A stretch of DNA of 64,000 nt from Prevotella heparinolytica (GCF_004342845.1 NZ_SLXB01000014.1:31781-95780); one strand, 5' to 3'. Counted from the first letter of the stretch, positions 25,005 to 34,258 are shown. The notes: generated by a model from the sequence alone, not told the origin. Numbers and translations are program-made.

Positions 25005-25616
25005 TCAGATCCTGTCAGCCTCGATATATCCGTGCATCACCGCGTAGATGGTGAGCCTTGAAACCGATTTTATGCCCAGCTTTTCGGTGATGTTCTTGCG
25101 GTGGGAGATGGCGGTGGTCAGGCTGATGTTCAGCTTGTCGGCAATCTCCTTGTTGATGAGGCCTTTGGCCACCAGCACCAGCACCTCTATCTCGCGGGCG
25201 GACAGGTCGTGCTCATCGGCGGCAGCGTTGGGGGCGGCAGCTGCGTGTCCGGGCGATGAGGGTTTTCTGCGATCCCCATGTTGATGTCCGTATTGGCGCA
25301 ACTGGAGGATGCTCTTCACGAGGTTCTTTTCGTCCTGATAGATGTTGAGCGTGGGCATGTCCGGCAGTTGGGGGACGGCCTCTCCATTCACCAACACGAT
25401 GGTGCGGGGCTTGCGCTCCAAGAAGAAAGCCGTGTGCTCGAAATAGATTTGCGAAGAGATGAAATAGTGTACGTACATGTCGGGGGTGTCGTCCATCAAT
25501 TCGCCGAAAGAGCGGAACGAACGGATGACGGCCGTCGGGATGATCTCCTCCAGAAGATTCCGCAATCCCAAGGAAGAGAGGCTGTTGGGGTCGATGATCG
25601 CTATTTCGGGTGTCAT
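25005..25616 (-). CDS. LuxR-type response regulator with degenerate receiver
   Basis: 203 aa. The C-terminal LuxR/NarL HTH is typical (LSAREIEVLVLVAKGLINKEIADKLNISLTTAISHRKNITEKLGIKSVSRLTIYAVMHGYI, ~138-200). The N-terminal ~110 residues look like a receiver: the first strand IAIIDPN keeps an acidic residue (Asp9). The region where the phosphoacceptor Asp should be reads DMYVHYFISSQIYFEH, without an Asp at the expected site, so it is probably a phosphorylation-independent receiver. It is the last gene of a minus-strand run starting with radA, 19 bp after the FAD dehydrogenase. Target genes are unknown; the pilus locus lies convergent to it. Confidence 0.85.
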   Translation of the reverse strand: MTPEIAIIDPNSLSSLGLRNLLEEIIPTAVIRSFRSFGELMDDTPDMYVHYFISSQIYFEHTAFFLERKPRTIVLVNGEAVPQLPDMPTLNIYQDEKNLVKSILQLRQYGHQHGDRRKPSSPGHAAAAPNAAADEHDLSAREIEVLVLVAKGLINKEIADKLNISLTTAISHRKNITEKLGIKSVSRLTIYAVMHGYIEADRI

Positions 25617-25635
25617 GACTTTAGCGGTTAGTTGT

Positions 25636-27285
25636 TTAACGTTTAGTGCTTAGTGCTTGGGACGACTGATCAGAGGCTTGCCGGGAGGACATCATGGCCT
25701 TCACTGCTTCGGCACACCGCTCGCCGTCGATGCCCGCCGAAACGATGCCTCCGGCATATCCCGCACCCTCTCCGCAGGGGAACAGCCCTTTGATGCGTAC
25801 ATGCTGCAACGTCTCTTTGTCTCTGATGATGCGCACCGGTGCCGATGTGCGGGTCTCCACCCCTATCATCACCGCCTCGTTCGTCAGGAAGCCCCGGCTG
25901 TATCTGCCGAACTGCTGGAAACCTTTGCTCAGGCGTTCGGCGATGAAGGGAGGCATCCAGAAGTGCAGGGGCGAGGAGACCAAGCCCGGCGCATACGACG
26001 TTTCCGGGAGGTCGTAGCTCAATTTCTTCCTTGTGAAGTCGTCCATGCGCTGTGCCGGGGCGGTCTGCTTCATGTTGCCCTGTTGCCAGCACAGCCGTTC
26101 CAAGTCTTCCTGAAAATACATCATGGCGAGTTGGGAAGAGAAGTCAGGCGAGCGGCTGCCGTCGGCGTCGGTAGGGTGTATGTTCAGCCTTTTGTCCTCC
26201 AAATCCTCCGGACGCAGTTCCACCACCATGCCGGAGTTGCTCCAGCGCGAGCCCCGGTTGCTGGGACTCATGCCGTTCACCACGATCTGCTGCGGGCCGC
26301 TGGCGGCGGGCACGATGAAGCCGCCGGGACACATGCAGAAGCTGTACACCCCTCGTCCGTCCACCTGACTGACGAAGCTGTATTCGGCGGCCGGGAGGTA
26401 TCTGCCACGCCCCTCCCGGCTGTGATACTGTATGCGGTCTATCAATGCGGCAGGATGTTCCAGACGAACGCCCACGGCGATGCCTTTGCACTCTATCTCC
26501 ACCCGGTTGGCTGCAAGCCATCGGTACACGTCTCTGGCGGAATGCCCCGTGGCGAGTATCACCGGGCCGAGAAACGTTTTCCCTGTGTTTGTCTCGATGC
26601 CTTTTACTTCGTTCTTCTCTATAATCAGGGCATCCATGCGTGTCTCGAAATGCACCTCGCCGCCGCATGCAAGGATGGTATTGCGCATGTTTTCGATGAC
26701 GCGCGGCAGTTTGTCGGTACCGATGTGCGGATGGGCGTCTATCAGTATGGAGGTGGATGCCCCGTGCCGGCAGAACACGTTCAGTATCTTATCCGTGTTT
26801 CCCCGTTTCTTGCTGCGGGTATAGAGTTTGCCGTCCGAGTAGGCGCCTGCCCCTCCCTCGCCGAAGCTATAATTCGATTCGGGGTTGACGCTCTGTTCCC
26901 GTCCGATGGCGGCCAAGTCTTTCTTACGTTCGCGCACATCTTTGCCGCGCTCCACGACGATGGGGCGCAGCCCAAGTTCTATCAGGCGCAGGGCTGCAAA
27001 CAAGCCTGCCGGTCCGGCGCCTACCACGACCACTTGCGGTTTGCCGTCGACGCTGCGATAGATTGTTTTCTCGAATTCGTCCTCTCGCGGCATTTCGTTC
27101 AGATAGGCACGCACATTCAGGTTGATGAAAACGGTTCGTTGCCGTGCGTCGATGCTGCGCTTCAGGATGCGTGTCGCCGTAATATCCCGCGCGTCCAGTC
27201 CTTTTTCATGTACCAGATAGTCTTTCAGTCGTTGTTCGTTGGCCGCTACTTCGGGCAATACGCGCAGTTGGTATTCTTGTATCAT
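25636..27285 (-). CDS. FAD-dependent dehydrogenase (COG2509-type NAD(P)/FAD oxidoreductase)
   Basis: 549 aa. The N-terminal ~85 residues form a small alpha/beta domain found in this family (LRVLPEVAANEQRLKDYLVHEKGLDARDI...RQRTVFINLNV). The FAD-binding Rossmann motif VVVGAGPAGLFAALRLIELG follows at ~86-105, then SNYSFGEGGAGAYSDGKLYTRSKKRG and the second FAD motif GPVILATGHSARDVY. The C-terminus (GLFPCGEGAGYAGGIVSAGIDG) is complete. The family is widespread and its substrate is not established. It is the fourth gene of a minus-strand run and 66 bp from the preceding barrel gene. Confidence 0.9.
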   Translation of the reverse strand: MIQEYQLRVLPEVAANEQRLKDYLVHEKGLDARDITATRILKRSIDARQRTVFINLNVRAYLNEMPREDEFEKTIYRSVDGKPQVVVVGAGPAGLFAALRLIELGLRPIVVERGKDVRERKKDLAAIGREQSVNPESNYSFGEGGAGAYSDGKLYTRSKKRGNTDKILNVFCRHGASTSILIDAHPHIGTDKLPRVIENMRNTILACGGEVHFETRMDALIIEKNEVKGIETNTGKTFLGPVILATGHSARDVYRWLAANRVEIECKGIAVGVRLEHPAALIDRIQYHSREGRGRYLPAAEYSFVSQVDGRGVYSFCMCPGGFIVPAASGPQQIVVNGMSPSNRGSRWSNSGMVVELRPEDLEDKRLNIHPTDADGSRSPDFSSQLAMMYFQEDLERLCWQQGNMKQTAPAQRMDDFTRKKLSYDLPETSYAPGLVSSPLHFWMPPFIAERLSKGFQQFGRYSRGFLTNEAVMIGVETRTSAPVRIIRDKETLQHVRIKGLFPCGEGAGYAGGIVSAGIDGERCAEAVKAMMSSRQASDQSSQALSTKR

Positions 27286-27351
27286 CGTTTTCTGTTATTA
27301 GTGAACATTACAGAGGAAGAATGCAACTTCCTCTTCTTTTATTAATGAGAC

Positions 27352-28035
27352 TTACATAGGAAGGGTATAGCTTACTCCTCCTTGCAGGCGGAACCCGCTC
27401 CAGTCTGGACTTATGTTGGCATTTTCCCCTTGATAGGTGAATCGGGTGGAAAAGTCCCATTCATAGCCTGCACTGATGTTGAGCGCAAGCTGCGACGAAA
27501 GTTTGATTCTGCATCCCAATGTCGGCTCCAGATAGAAGTTGTTCCCTCCCAAAGAAGAGGAATCGCCTTCCATGTGGTTGCCGACGGTTGCATTTTCTTT
27601 CACCTTTCCTTTATTGAAGATGGTTCCGGCAGAAAATTGCAGGTAGGGCGACAGCGTTTTGTCGGCCGCAGCGGGCAGGAAGAAACGGTAGAATGCACCT
27701 GTGCGTAGACCTTTTACGCGGAATTCAAATCGGTAGCTTCCGGAATAGTCGGCTACTCCGCGACTGCCCACCGTATTCATGTATCCTATCGAGATACCTG
27801 CCTGATGCAGGCGGTGCCATGCTATGCCGAATCTGCCCTCGTGGGTGATGTATCCGGGGAAGTTGTCGGTCGTTTTTATGTTCTTTACCGGGGTGGAGAG
27901 ATGGGATATGAAATCTTTCAGATTACTCATGCTGTAAGTGGCATATCCGCCATTGTATTCCATTATAAATTGTTGTGCGCTGATGGGCAGGGCGCACAGC
28001 AGCCATGCTATGATAAGGATGTGTCTCGGTTTCAT
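27352..28035 (-). CDS. outer-membrane beta-barrel protein
   Basis: 227 aa. Signal peptide MKPRHILIIAWLLCALPISAQ, then amphipathic beta-strands alternating with turns (HQAGISIGYMNTVGSR, FRVKGLRTGAFYRFFLP, YLQFSAGTIFNKG, LALNISAGYEWDFSTRF) ending with a barrel-type C-terminal strand (FRLQGGVSYTLPM). Its ATG overlaps the stop of the preceding lipoprotein gene (28032-28035, ATGA), so the two are translationally coupled and probably work together at the outer membrane. I cannot name a specific function. Confidence 0.75.
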   Translation of the reverse strand: MKPRHILIIAWLLCALPISAQQFIMEYNGGYATYSMSNLKDFISHLSTPVKNIKTTDNFPGYITHEGRFGIAWHRLHQAGISIGYMNTVGSRGVADYSGSYRFEFRVKGLRTGAFYRFFLPAAADKTLSPYLQFSAGTIFNKGKVKENATVGNHMEGDSSSLGGNNFYLEPTLGCRIKLSSQLALNISAGYEWDFSTRFTYQGENANISPDWSGFRLQGGVSYTLPM

Positions 28036-29846
28036 TTGGATGAGGGCTTTTTGATGTTAAGGATGAATCCGTCAAAGGACGTCAGGTAATCGCCTGTCAG
28101 CGTAGGCCAGATGGCATAGGAGGCTTTTACGGTGAAAATCTCTTTGTAGTCCGTGGCGGAGAGTACGGATAGTTTGTGGTCGTTCCCCACCAGCAGATTG
28201 CCGGTGACGGGGTCGGCCGACAAGTACTTCATACCGTCTTTCAGGAGGATGCTTTTTATCACTTCGTTCGTCCGGCAGTTGCGTATCTCTATGCAATGCT
28301 TGCTTTGGTCGTAGGTTATCAACTGCGAAAGGTTGGCGGGATTAAAATCCATTTTTTGTTGCTTTTCGAAAGGAATGGGCAGAAGATATTCATGTGCGGG
28401 TCGGTCGTTGTCCAGTTCTATGATTCTTATTCCCGAAAAGCCGGGAACGGCGATGCGCTTGCCGTCGGGCGAAATGAGTGCCGAAGAACTTTCCACATGT
28501 GTGGTCGAGAGGATGTCTCCATCCAGTTTGTGGATGATAATATCCTGATATCTGCTGTCCGGGGTGTAAGTCTTATAAACCAATTTTCCATTCGGAACGA
28601 GGAATAGGTCACCATTCGCCAAGAGCAGCCGGGAAACAGTCAGCGTATGTTTCAGTTCCAGCGTGCGAGCATCCCTGATTTCTATCTTGTCTGCTTCGGC
28701 TATGCCCAGCAGCGGTTCCGTGTACGAGGTGAATACGGTGGCTGTTCTCGAAGCTTCGAGGGTTACGGCGGGAGTGAGTTGCGGATAGCGGTAGGCATTC
28801 AGGAAGTTGCCATGGGCATAGAGCATTCCGGTCACGGGATTGTAGCACCACGAACTGGCCCGTTCCTTTTCATAGTGATAACCGGGAGAGCCTGCATGGA
28901 ACTCTTGTTGATAGACCGTTTCCGAAGGATGGTCGATGGGCGACAGTGTCATGAACACCCGGTTGGATTCGTACCATGCATTCGTTCCGAACTCCACGAC
29001 CGGAAGCCGGATGGATTGCTGGCCTTCGGCTGGAGAGAAAGGCTCCTCTCCGTTGATGGTGAAACTTGGCAGGCAGTTGTATGGCAATTCCCAGCTGACC
29101 CAAACGTGCTCCATGTCCCACGCCGAGGTGTAGAGGCGGGGCAGCTTCTGCGGAACGGTGACTTCACCCATCAGCCAGACCAGATCTTCTTTGCCTTCGT
29201 ATTTCATGTTGGCATACAGCTTATAGGTGGTCTCTTTGCCTATATGGCGGGTGTCTACGAAATGGGCCTGACCGGCCGGGATGGTTTCGCTGTAGGACCT
29301 CAAGTCTTTGGTAAGGGCGTAGAGGGTGTACGAGGAGACGGTGAGATGCGATAGTACGGGAGTTTGCCAAGCCAATTCCAAGGAGCGGTTTTCGTTGGTA
29401 CGGTAAGTCATTACATCCGGCAGCACCATCCGGTAGTCGATGATGACGGGCCAGCTCATCTCGCCCGAATAAGATTCCGCACCCAGTTGGTCGGCTATGC
29501 TTCCGCTGCCGGTGGGAGCGTAAAAGGCGGCTTTCAGCGTGTACTTTCCGGCAGGGAAAGTCTCTTTGTCGATGTAAATCTGCGTGTTGGGAGAGGTGGA
29601 TTCCCAAATACGGTCTCCTAAGGAGAATATGATTTTACTGATTGGTTTGCCCGACAGGCTCAAGGAGTAGTCCAGCGTTGTGGGCTTGTTGACGAGGATG
29701 GCCTCTCCATTCGTAAAAGCGTTCAGGTCTACTTTCACGGGTATCTCTTTATCGGGCTCTTTAATCTCGATAAAGTTTTCGCCTACGGGATATTCGCATG
29801 CCGCGGCAAGGAATAGCAGGCACAGGTAGCAGATATGTCTTCTCAT
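28032..29846 (-). CDS. surface lipoprotein with beta-propeller-like C-terminal half
   Basis: 604 aa. Lipoprotein signal MRRHICYLCLLFLAAAC. Residues ~30-250 contain Ig/fibronectin-like strands (VNKPTTLDYSLSLSGKPISKIIF). The second half has repeating blade-like segments (KHTLTVSRLLLANGDLFLVPNGKLVYK, ALISPDGKRIAVPGFSGIRIIELDND, YLSADPVTGNLLVGNDHKLSVLSATDYKEIF) resembling WD/YVTN propellers. It starts 28 bp after radA and is coupled to the following barrel gene by a 4-bp overlap. The function is unknown; binding of an extracellular ligand is possible. Confidence 0.75.
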   Translation of the reverse strand: MRRHICYLCLLFLAAACEYPVGENFIEIKEPDKEIPVKVDLNAFTNGEAILVNKPTTLDYSLSLSGKPISKIIFSLGDRIWESTSPNTQIYIDKETFPAGKYTLKAAFYAPTGSGSIADQLGAESYSGEMSWPVIIDYRMVLPDVMTYRTNENRSLELAWQTPVLSHLTVSSYTLYALTKDLRSYSETIPAGQAHFVDTRHIGKETTYKLYANMKYEGKEDLVWLMGEVTVPQKLPRLYTSAWDMEHVWVSWELPYNCLPSFTINGEEPFSPAEGQQSIRLPVVEFGTNAWYESNRVFMTLSPIDHPSETVYQQEFHAGSPGYHYEKERASSWCYNPVTGMLYAHGNFLNAYRYPQLTPAVTLEASRTATVFTSYTEPLLGIAEADKIEIRDARTLELKHTLTVSRLLLANGDLFLVPNGKLVYKTYTPDSRYQDIIIHKLDGDILSTTHVESSSALISPDGKRIAVPGFSGIRIIELDNDRPAHEYLLPIPFEKQQKMDFNPANLSQLITYDQSKHCIEIRNCRTNEVIKSILLKDGMKYLSADPVTGNLLVGNDHKLSVLSATDYKEIFTVKASYAIWPTLTGDYLTSFDGFILNIKKPSSK

Positions 29847-29874
29847 ATTTTATATGTATTACATTCGTGATGCT

Positions 29875-31242
29875 TCAGCCGAACAGCGTGCGGAAGGCTT
29901 CTTCCACTTTCCGCACCGGTATCAGCTCTATTCTTATCTTCTTGGTGCTGATGCCCTGCATGTTGTACTTTGGCAATATAAATTGCTTGAAGCCCAGCTT
30001 CTCCGCCTCGCCGATGCGCTGTTCGATGCGGTTCACCGGACGGATTTCGCCCGACAGCCCGATTTCGCCCGCCATGCAGACGCCTTGTTCGATGGCGGCG
30101 TCCATGTTGCTGGAGAGGATGGCGCTGATTACGGCTAAGTCGATGGCGGGGTCGTTCACCTTCAGCCCGCCTGCAATGTTCAGGAAGACGTCTTTCTGTG
30201 CCAGCTTGAATCCCACACGCTTTTCGAGCACGGCCAGCAGCATGTTCATCCGGCGGATGTCGAATCCCGTGGCCGAGCGTTGCGGATTGCCATACACGGC
30301 ACTGCTGACCAACGCCTGCGTCTCGATGAGGAAGGGTCTTACGCCCTCTATGGCCGAAGCGATGGCCACGCCGCTCATTCCCTCGTGTTCTTGGCTCAGC
30401 AGCAGTTCGGAGGGATTGCTCACTTGCCGCAGTCCGTCTTGCCTCATCTCGTAGATGCCCAGCTCGGCCGTGCTTCCGAAGCGGTTCTTGATGCTCCGCA
30501 GGATGCGGTACATATAATGTTGGTCGCCTTCAAACTGAAGCACGGTGTCTACAATATGTTCCAGCACCTTGGGGCCGGCTATGCTGCCCTCCTTATTTAT
30601 ATGTCCGATGAGGACGACCGCCGTGTGGGTCTCTTTGGCAAAACGAAGGATGGAGGCGGAGCATTCCCTTACTTGGGCGATGCTTCCCGGTGATGATTCG
30701 AGGCTTTCGGTAGAGATGGTCTGTATGGAGTCGATGATGACAATGTCCGGGCGCGTGTTTTTGATGTGCACATAAATCTGCTCCAGCGACGTCTCGCACA
30801 CGATGAGGCAGTCGGAGGAGCTGCCTGTCAACCTGTCGGCACGGAGTTTCAGCTGGCGGGCGCTCTCTTCGCCGGAGACGTAGAGTATGCGTTTCTCCGG
30901 AATGCGGAGCACGGTTTGCAACACCAATGTGGATTTGCCGATGCCCGGTTCGCCGCCAATCAGCACCAATGAGCCTTGCACCAGACCGCCGCCCAACACA
31001 CGGTTCAGCTCGTCGTCGTGCATGTCTATGCGCGGCTCGTCATCGGCCGTGATGTCATCCAAGGTCACGGGCTTTGCTTTGGCGGTCTCTATGCCCGATA
31101 CCGGACGTTTGCTTACCGCCTCTTTCCGTATCACCTCTTCCACATACGTGTTCCATTCTCCGCACGAAGGACATTTTCCTACCCATTTGGGAGACTCCTG
31201 ACCACAGTTGCTGCATACATATACTCTCTTTTCTTTCGTCAT
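29875..31242 (-). CDS. radA: DNA repair protein RadA
   Basis: 455 aa, full length. The N-terminal zinc finger CSNCGQESPKWVGKCPSCGEW is followed by the RecA-like ATPase with Walker A GGEPGIGKST, the RadA-specific KNRFG motif (SIKNRFGSTAELGIYEM) and the Lon-protease-like C-terminal domain (FDIRRMNMLLAVLEKRVG...GEIGLSGEIRPVNRI). RadA drives branch migration in recombinational repair. A TATCTTTG -7 box on the minus strand at 31272-31279 lies 30 bp upstream. It is the first gene of a minus-strand run that may extend to the LuxR regulator at 25005. Confidence 0.97.
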   Translation of the reverse strand: MTKEKRVYVCSNCGQESPKWVGKCPSCGEWNTYVEEVIRKEAVSKRPVSGIETAKAKPVTLDDITADDEPRIDMHDDELNRVLGGGLVQGSLVLIGGEPGIGKSTLVLQTVLRIPEKRILYVSGEESARQLKLRADRLTGSSSDCLIVCETSLEQIYVHIKNTRPDIVIIDSIQTISTESLESSPGSIAQVRECSASILRFAKETHTAVVLIGHINKEGSIAGPKVLEHIVDTVLQFEGDQHYMYRILRSIKNRFGSTAELGIYEMRQDGLRQVSNPSELLLSQEHEGMSGVAIASAIEGVRPFLIETQALVSSAVYGNPQRSATGFDIRRMNMLLAVLEKRVGFKLAQKDVFLNIAGGLKVNDPAIDLAVISAILSSNMDAAIEQGVCMAGEIGLSGEIRPVNRIEQRIGEAEKLGFKQFILPKYNMQGISTKKIRIELIPVRKVEEAFRTLFG

Positions 31243-31387
31243 AGTGGAGTATCTCTTCTAAAATGATTGCCCAAAGATAGTGCGAATCGGAGACGTAACA
31301 GCATAATTCTCTTCTTTTTTATGTGCGAGGGCGTTTCTATGGTGTTCGGTTTTTCAGTGCTCCGTCCAATCGCACTGTTGCCTTGTT

Positions 31388-31589
31388 GAGAATTAATACT
31401 GAATGCCTGTCCGGAAGTACCCCCTGCGAGAGATGTCTGTAGGCGGATTTTGGTGGAACTATATTTCCACTGTGCCGGATGTATATATCGAGCATGCTGC
31501 ATCTATACTTCCAGCCGGAGGCATCTATATATCGGGCCGGAGCGAGGATGAAAATACTTCAAGAGGTAAATGTTTTTCTTTGTCTGAAA
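31388..31589. repeat. dispersed intergenic repeat, copy 2 (R2)
   Basis: Similar along ~200 bp to 11847-12047 (see that entry), including the small palindrome GGTGGAACTATATTTCCAC at about 31454. Like copy 1 it lies in a long non-coding gap ahead of an accessory gene. Nothing else is visible in 31243-31790 except the ATPase promoter. Confidence 0.6.
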
Positions 31590-31759
31590 GGTTTCGGGGA
31601 GGATGTGGAGGCTTTCATATTCTGTTCTATATAATCCTTGTTAACACACAGCTTTTTTGTGTTTTGAATGAAACGGATTTGTTTCAAGACAAAGGAGTTA
31701 GGTAATATCATTAAAAAAGTTTTCTCTTTGTTTTTTAGCTTGTTTTTGGGATTTATACT

Positions 31760-31767
31760 TAACTTTG
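31760..31767 (+). promoter_or_regulatory. -7 box of the ATPase-DUF4276 operon
   Basis: TAACTTTG matches TAnnTTTG. TTG at 31740-31742 with a 17-bp spacer is a weak -33 candidate. The ATG is at 31791. Confidence 0.5.
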
Positions 31768-31790
31768 TACAAATTTAAATTGAGTATACA

Positions 31791-32915
31791 ATGACGCAGA
31801 CTTACCAAAGGATCAAATTACAAGAAGTAATAATAAAAGGCTATAAATCTATAGCTTTTAACAGACCTGTAACATTAAAACTTGGTGATGTTAGTATCTT
31901 GTTGGGGGCTAATGGCTCGGGTAAAAGTAATATTGTCGGTTTTTTTCGTATGTTAAGTTATATGATGAGTAGGTCATTTGGGAGGTATGTCGAAATGTCC
32001 GGAACTTCAAATGCTTTGTTGTACTATGGCGTGAAAAAGACCCCTGCAATGTTTGGGGAACTAAAATTTGTAGATAGTAAATCCATAGATACATATAGCT
32101 TTTCTTTGGCAAATGCAACACCGGATAGGCTGATTATTACAGAAGAGCGTATTATATGGCATCGTGAAGGAGAAGGAAAACCCTATGAAGTCACATTGGA
32201 GCCGGGGTTTAAAGAGTCAGCTCTTGCAGAAAGCAATGACCCCGTTGCAAAGTCTATCTTTCAGATGTTGTCGTATTGTAAAGTCTACCAATTTCATGAT
32301 TCATCAGTAGAAGGCCCTTTGCGTCAAGTTTGTCCCGTTGAAACAACCAACTATCTTCAATCTCACGGCAATAATTTGCCTTCGTTTCTGCTTTTCTTAC
32401 GAGATAATTATAAAAATTCATATAAAAGGATAGTGGAATATGTACGCGATGTTGTGCCTCAGTTTCAAGATTTTTATCTTGAGCCGATTAATAGATTTGT
32501 TTCTCTGCGCTGGATGGATAATTCTGCTACAGACTATCGTTTCAATGCCTATCAGTTTTCTGACGGCTCAATCAGATTTATAGCATTGGCAACCTTACTT
32601 TTGCAGCCGCCACAAACCATGCCGAATGTTATAATACTTGATGAGCCGGAATTGGGCTTACATCCATATGCTATAACTCAATTAGCGGAAATGATAAAAG
32701 ACGCATCAATACACGCACAAATCGTCATAGCTACGCAGAGTAAGGACTTGGTGGATCATTTTGATATTGACAATATTTCTGTTATAGAAATGGATAAGGA
32801 GTCTCAATCAACATCTGTAACCCACCTAAGTAGTGAAGAATATCGTCTTTGGCTTCAGAAATATACGGTTAGTGAGCTATGGGATAAAAATATCATAGGA
32901 GGGCGTCCGGTATGA
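31791..32915 (+). CDS. AAA/ABC-type ATPase, candidate defence protein
   Basis: 374 aa, SMC/OLD-like ATPase of the AAA_21 group. Walker A GANGSGKS at residues 39-46, ABC-like signature FSDGS at 256-260, Walker B IILDEPE at 281-287 and an H-loop-like region (HAQIVIATQSKDLVDHF). No membrane segments. It overlaps the following DUF4276 gene by 4 bp (ATGA), so the two are a unit. ATPase plus Toprim-like pairs of this design include several phage-defence systems (OLD, PARIS, AbiL), which suggests a similar role here. Base composition is much more AT-rich than the flanking radA and asparaginase genes, a sign of transfer. Confidence 0.85.
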   Translation: MTQTYQRIKLQEVIIKGYKSIAFNRPVTLKLGDVSILLGANGSGKSNIVGFFRMLSYMMSRSFGRYVEMSGTSNALLYYGVKKTPAMFGELKFVDSKSIDTYSFSLANATPDRLIITEERIIWHREGEGKPYEVTLEPGFKESALAESNDPVAKSIFQMLSYCKVYQFHDSSVEGPLRQVCPVETTNYLQSHGNNLPSFLLFLRDNYKNSYKRIVEYVRDVVPQFQDFYLEPINRFVSLRWMDNSATDYRFNAYQFSDGSIRFIALATLLLQPPQTMPNVIILDEPELGLHPYAITQLAEMIKDASIHAQIVIATQSKDLVDHFDIDNISVIEMDKESQSTSVTHLSSEEYRLWLQKYTVSELWDKNIIGGRPV

Positions 32916-33610
32916 TAGCTAAAATCATTCATGTTCTTTGTGAAGGACAGACAGAACAAGGATTTGTTGAAGAAGTGCTAAAACCATACCTTAAAGAGCA
33001 TGGTGTGACCGGGGTAAAAAGTATTTTGATTACAACTAATAAAAAGAAAAATGCACGTGGAGGAATGCTGACTTATGTACATGCTCTAACGGATATTAAT
33101 TTGTTGATGCAAACAAAACAAGATGGGGAGTATGAACGACATATCTTTACAACGATGTTTGACCTTTATGCCCTTCCCGAAGATTTCCCAGGTTTTGCGG
33201 TTAGCAACACAATTAGTGATCCTTATGCACGTACAAGTGCTTTGGAGGCGGATTTTGCGGATGCTATTAAGGATGAACGTTTTATTCCATATATTCAGAT
33301 CTATGAATTTGAAGCTCTTTTATTCTGTGGTATTGAATATATCACTACACTTTATCCTGGTTGTGAAAACAGTTGTAAACAACTGACAAGCGCTTTACGG
33401 AAAGTTGGAAATCCGGAGTTGATAAACAATAGCCCAGAAACAGCTCCAAGTAAACGTATCACTAAGGCAATTGAAGGAAACAAAAAGAAACATTATAATT
33501 ATAATAAACCTGCAACAGGTAAATATGTTACTAAAAATATTGGTATTGATAGATTACGTATTGAATGCAGGCATTTTAATGAATGGATAGAAAAATTGAT
33601 AAACTGCTGA
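32912..33610 (+). CDS. DUF4276 (Toprim/RloB-like) protein, partner of the ATPase
   Basis: 232 aa. The N-terminal strand HVLCEGQTEQGFVEEVL (Glu11, Glu15) matches the first acidic motif of Toprim/RloB-like nucleases. Further conserved acidic positions are Asp84 (TMFDLYALPEDFPGF) and Glu132/Glu134 (QIYEFEALLF). These could bind metal. Family membership is by motif recognition. It is translated by 4-bp overlap from the upstream ATPase. Its last 112 bp overlap, on the opposite strand, the reading frame of the DUF4377 lipoprotein. Nuclease activity is inference. Confidence 0.8.
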   Translation: MIAKIIHVLCEGQTEQGFVEEVLKPYLKEHGVTGVKSILITTNKKKNARGGMLTYVHALTDINLLMQTKQDGEYERHIFTTMFDLYALPEDFPGFAVSNTISDPYARTSALEADFADAIKDERFIPYIQIYEFEALLFCGIEYITTLYPGCENSCKQLTSALRKVGNPELINNSPETAPSKRITKAIEGNKKKHYNYNKPATGKYVTKNIGIDRLRIECRHFNEWIEKLINC

Positions 33611-34089
33611 TTCCGGATCTCTTGGGATGGGTAAGGCAAGGCGTGCGGAGCATCTGCGGAAGAATCCGGTTGGTATCTCTCCGGAATGAATGTTGTAGGC
33701 AAGCCCGTCGATTCTTTCTTCTCCTTTGAAAGAATCTCAAGAAGTTTGTGCTCCGTCCATGCCGGGTCGCCCATGCGGTAGTCTAAATAGCCGGTCTTAC
33801 TGATGCGGATTTTGTATTCATAACCGCTTTCGTACTCGAAACCGGAAACATGGGAGAGTTGCTCCCATTGCCGGGAGTTCTCTTTTCTTGCGGCATAGAC
33901 ATCCATGATAAAATCCGTTCCGCATGAGAAGACAACCCCTTGCAGTTTTTTTGAAGCGACAATCACGGTCTGTTCTTCGTAATGAGTCACTTTCCTCTCT
34001 TCTTCTTTCTCCTCATTGAGACAGCTTGTCAAGCCGAAGATGCAGAGAAGAAACAGAAGCGCGCCGAATAAACCCTTGTTCTTTTTCAT
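33499..34089 (-). CDS. DUF4377 lipoprotein, 3' end possibly replaced
   Basis: 196 aa as read. Lipoprotein signal MKKNKGLFGALLFLLCIFGLTSC and a DUF4377-like body (YEYKIRISKTGYLDYRMGDPAWTEHKLLEILSKEKK, ~95-130). The last ~37 residues are read antisense through the end of the DUF4276 gene, which is improbable for a native C-terminus. The likely history is that the ATPase-DUF4276 unit arrived here and removed the original 3' end. The gene may still make a protein. Upstream are three copies of a GTCGTATAC motif. Confidence 0.65.
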   Translation of the reverse strand: MKKNKGLFGALLFLLCIFGLTSCLNEEKEEERKVTHYEEQTVIVASKKLQGVVFSCGTDFIMDVYAARKENSRQWEQLSHVSGFEYESGYEYKIRISKTGYLDYRMGDPAWTEHKLLEILSKEKKESTGLPTTFIPERYQPDSSADAPHALPYPSQEIRNQQFINFSIHSLKCLHSIRNLSIPIFLVTYLPVAGLL

Positions 34090-34258
34090 ACCGATAGCTG
34101 TTTGTCATACAAATAAAACTGTGATATTCCGAAAATACTGCACGGGATGCCGATAATTTCGGAACAACGGCTTCTTATCCGGTAATATCTTGTTACATCA
34201 AAGCGGTCTTTCGCGAGGCATCCAACGGGGTATGTATCTTCAGTCCTATACGTAGGCT

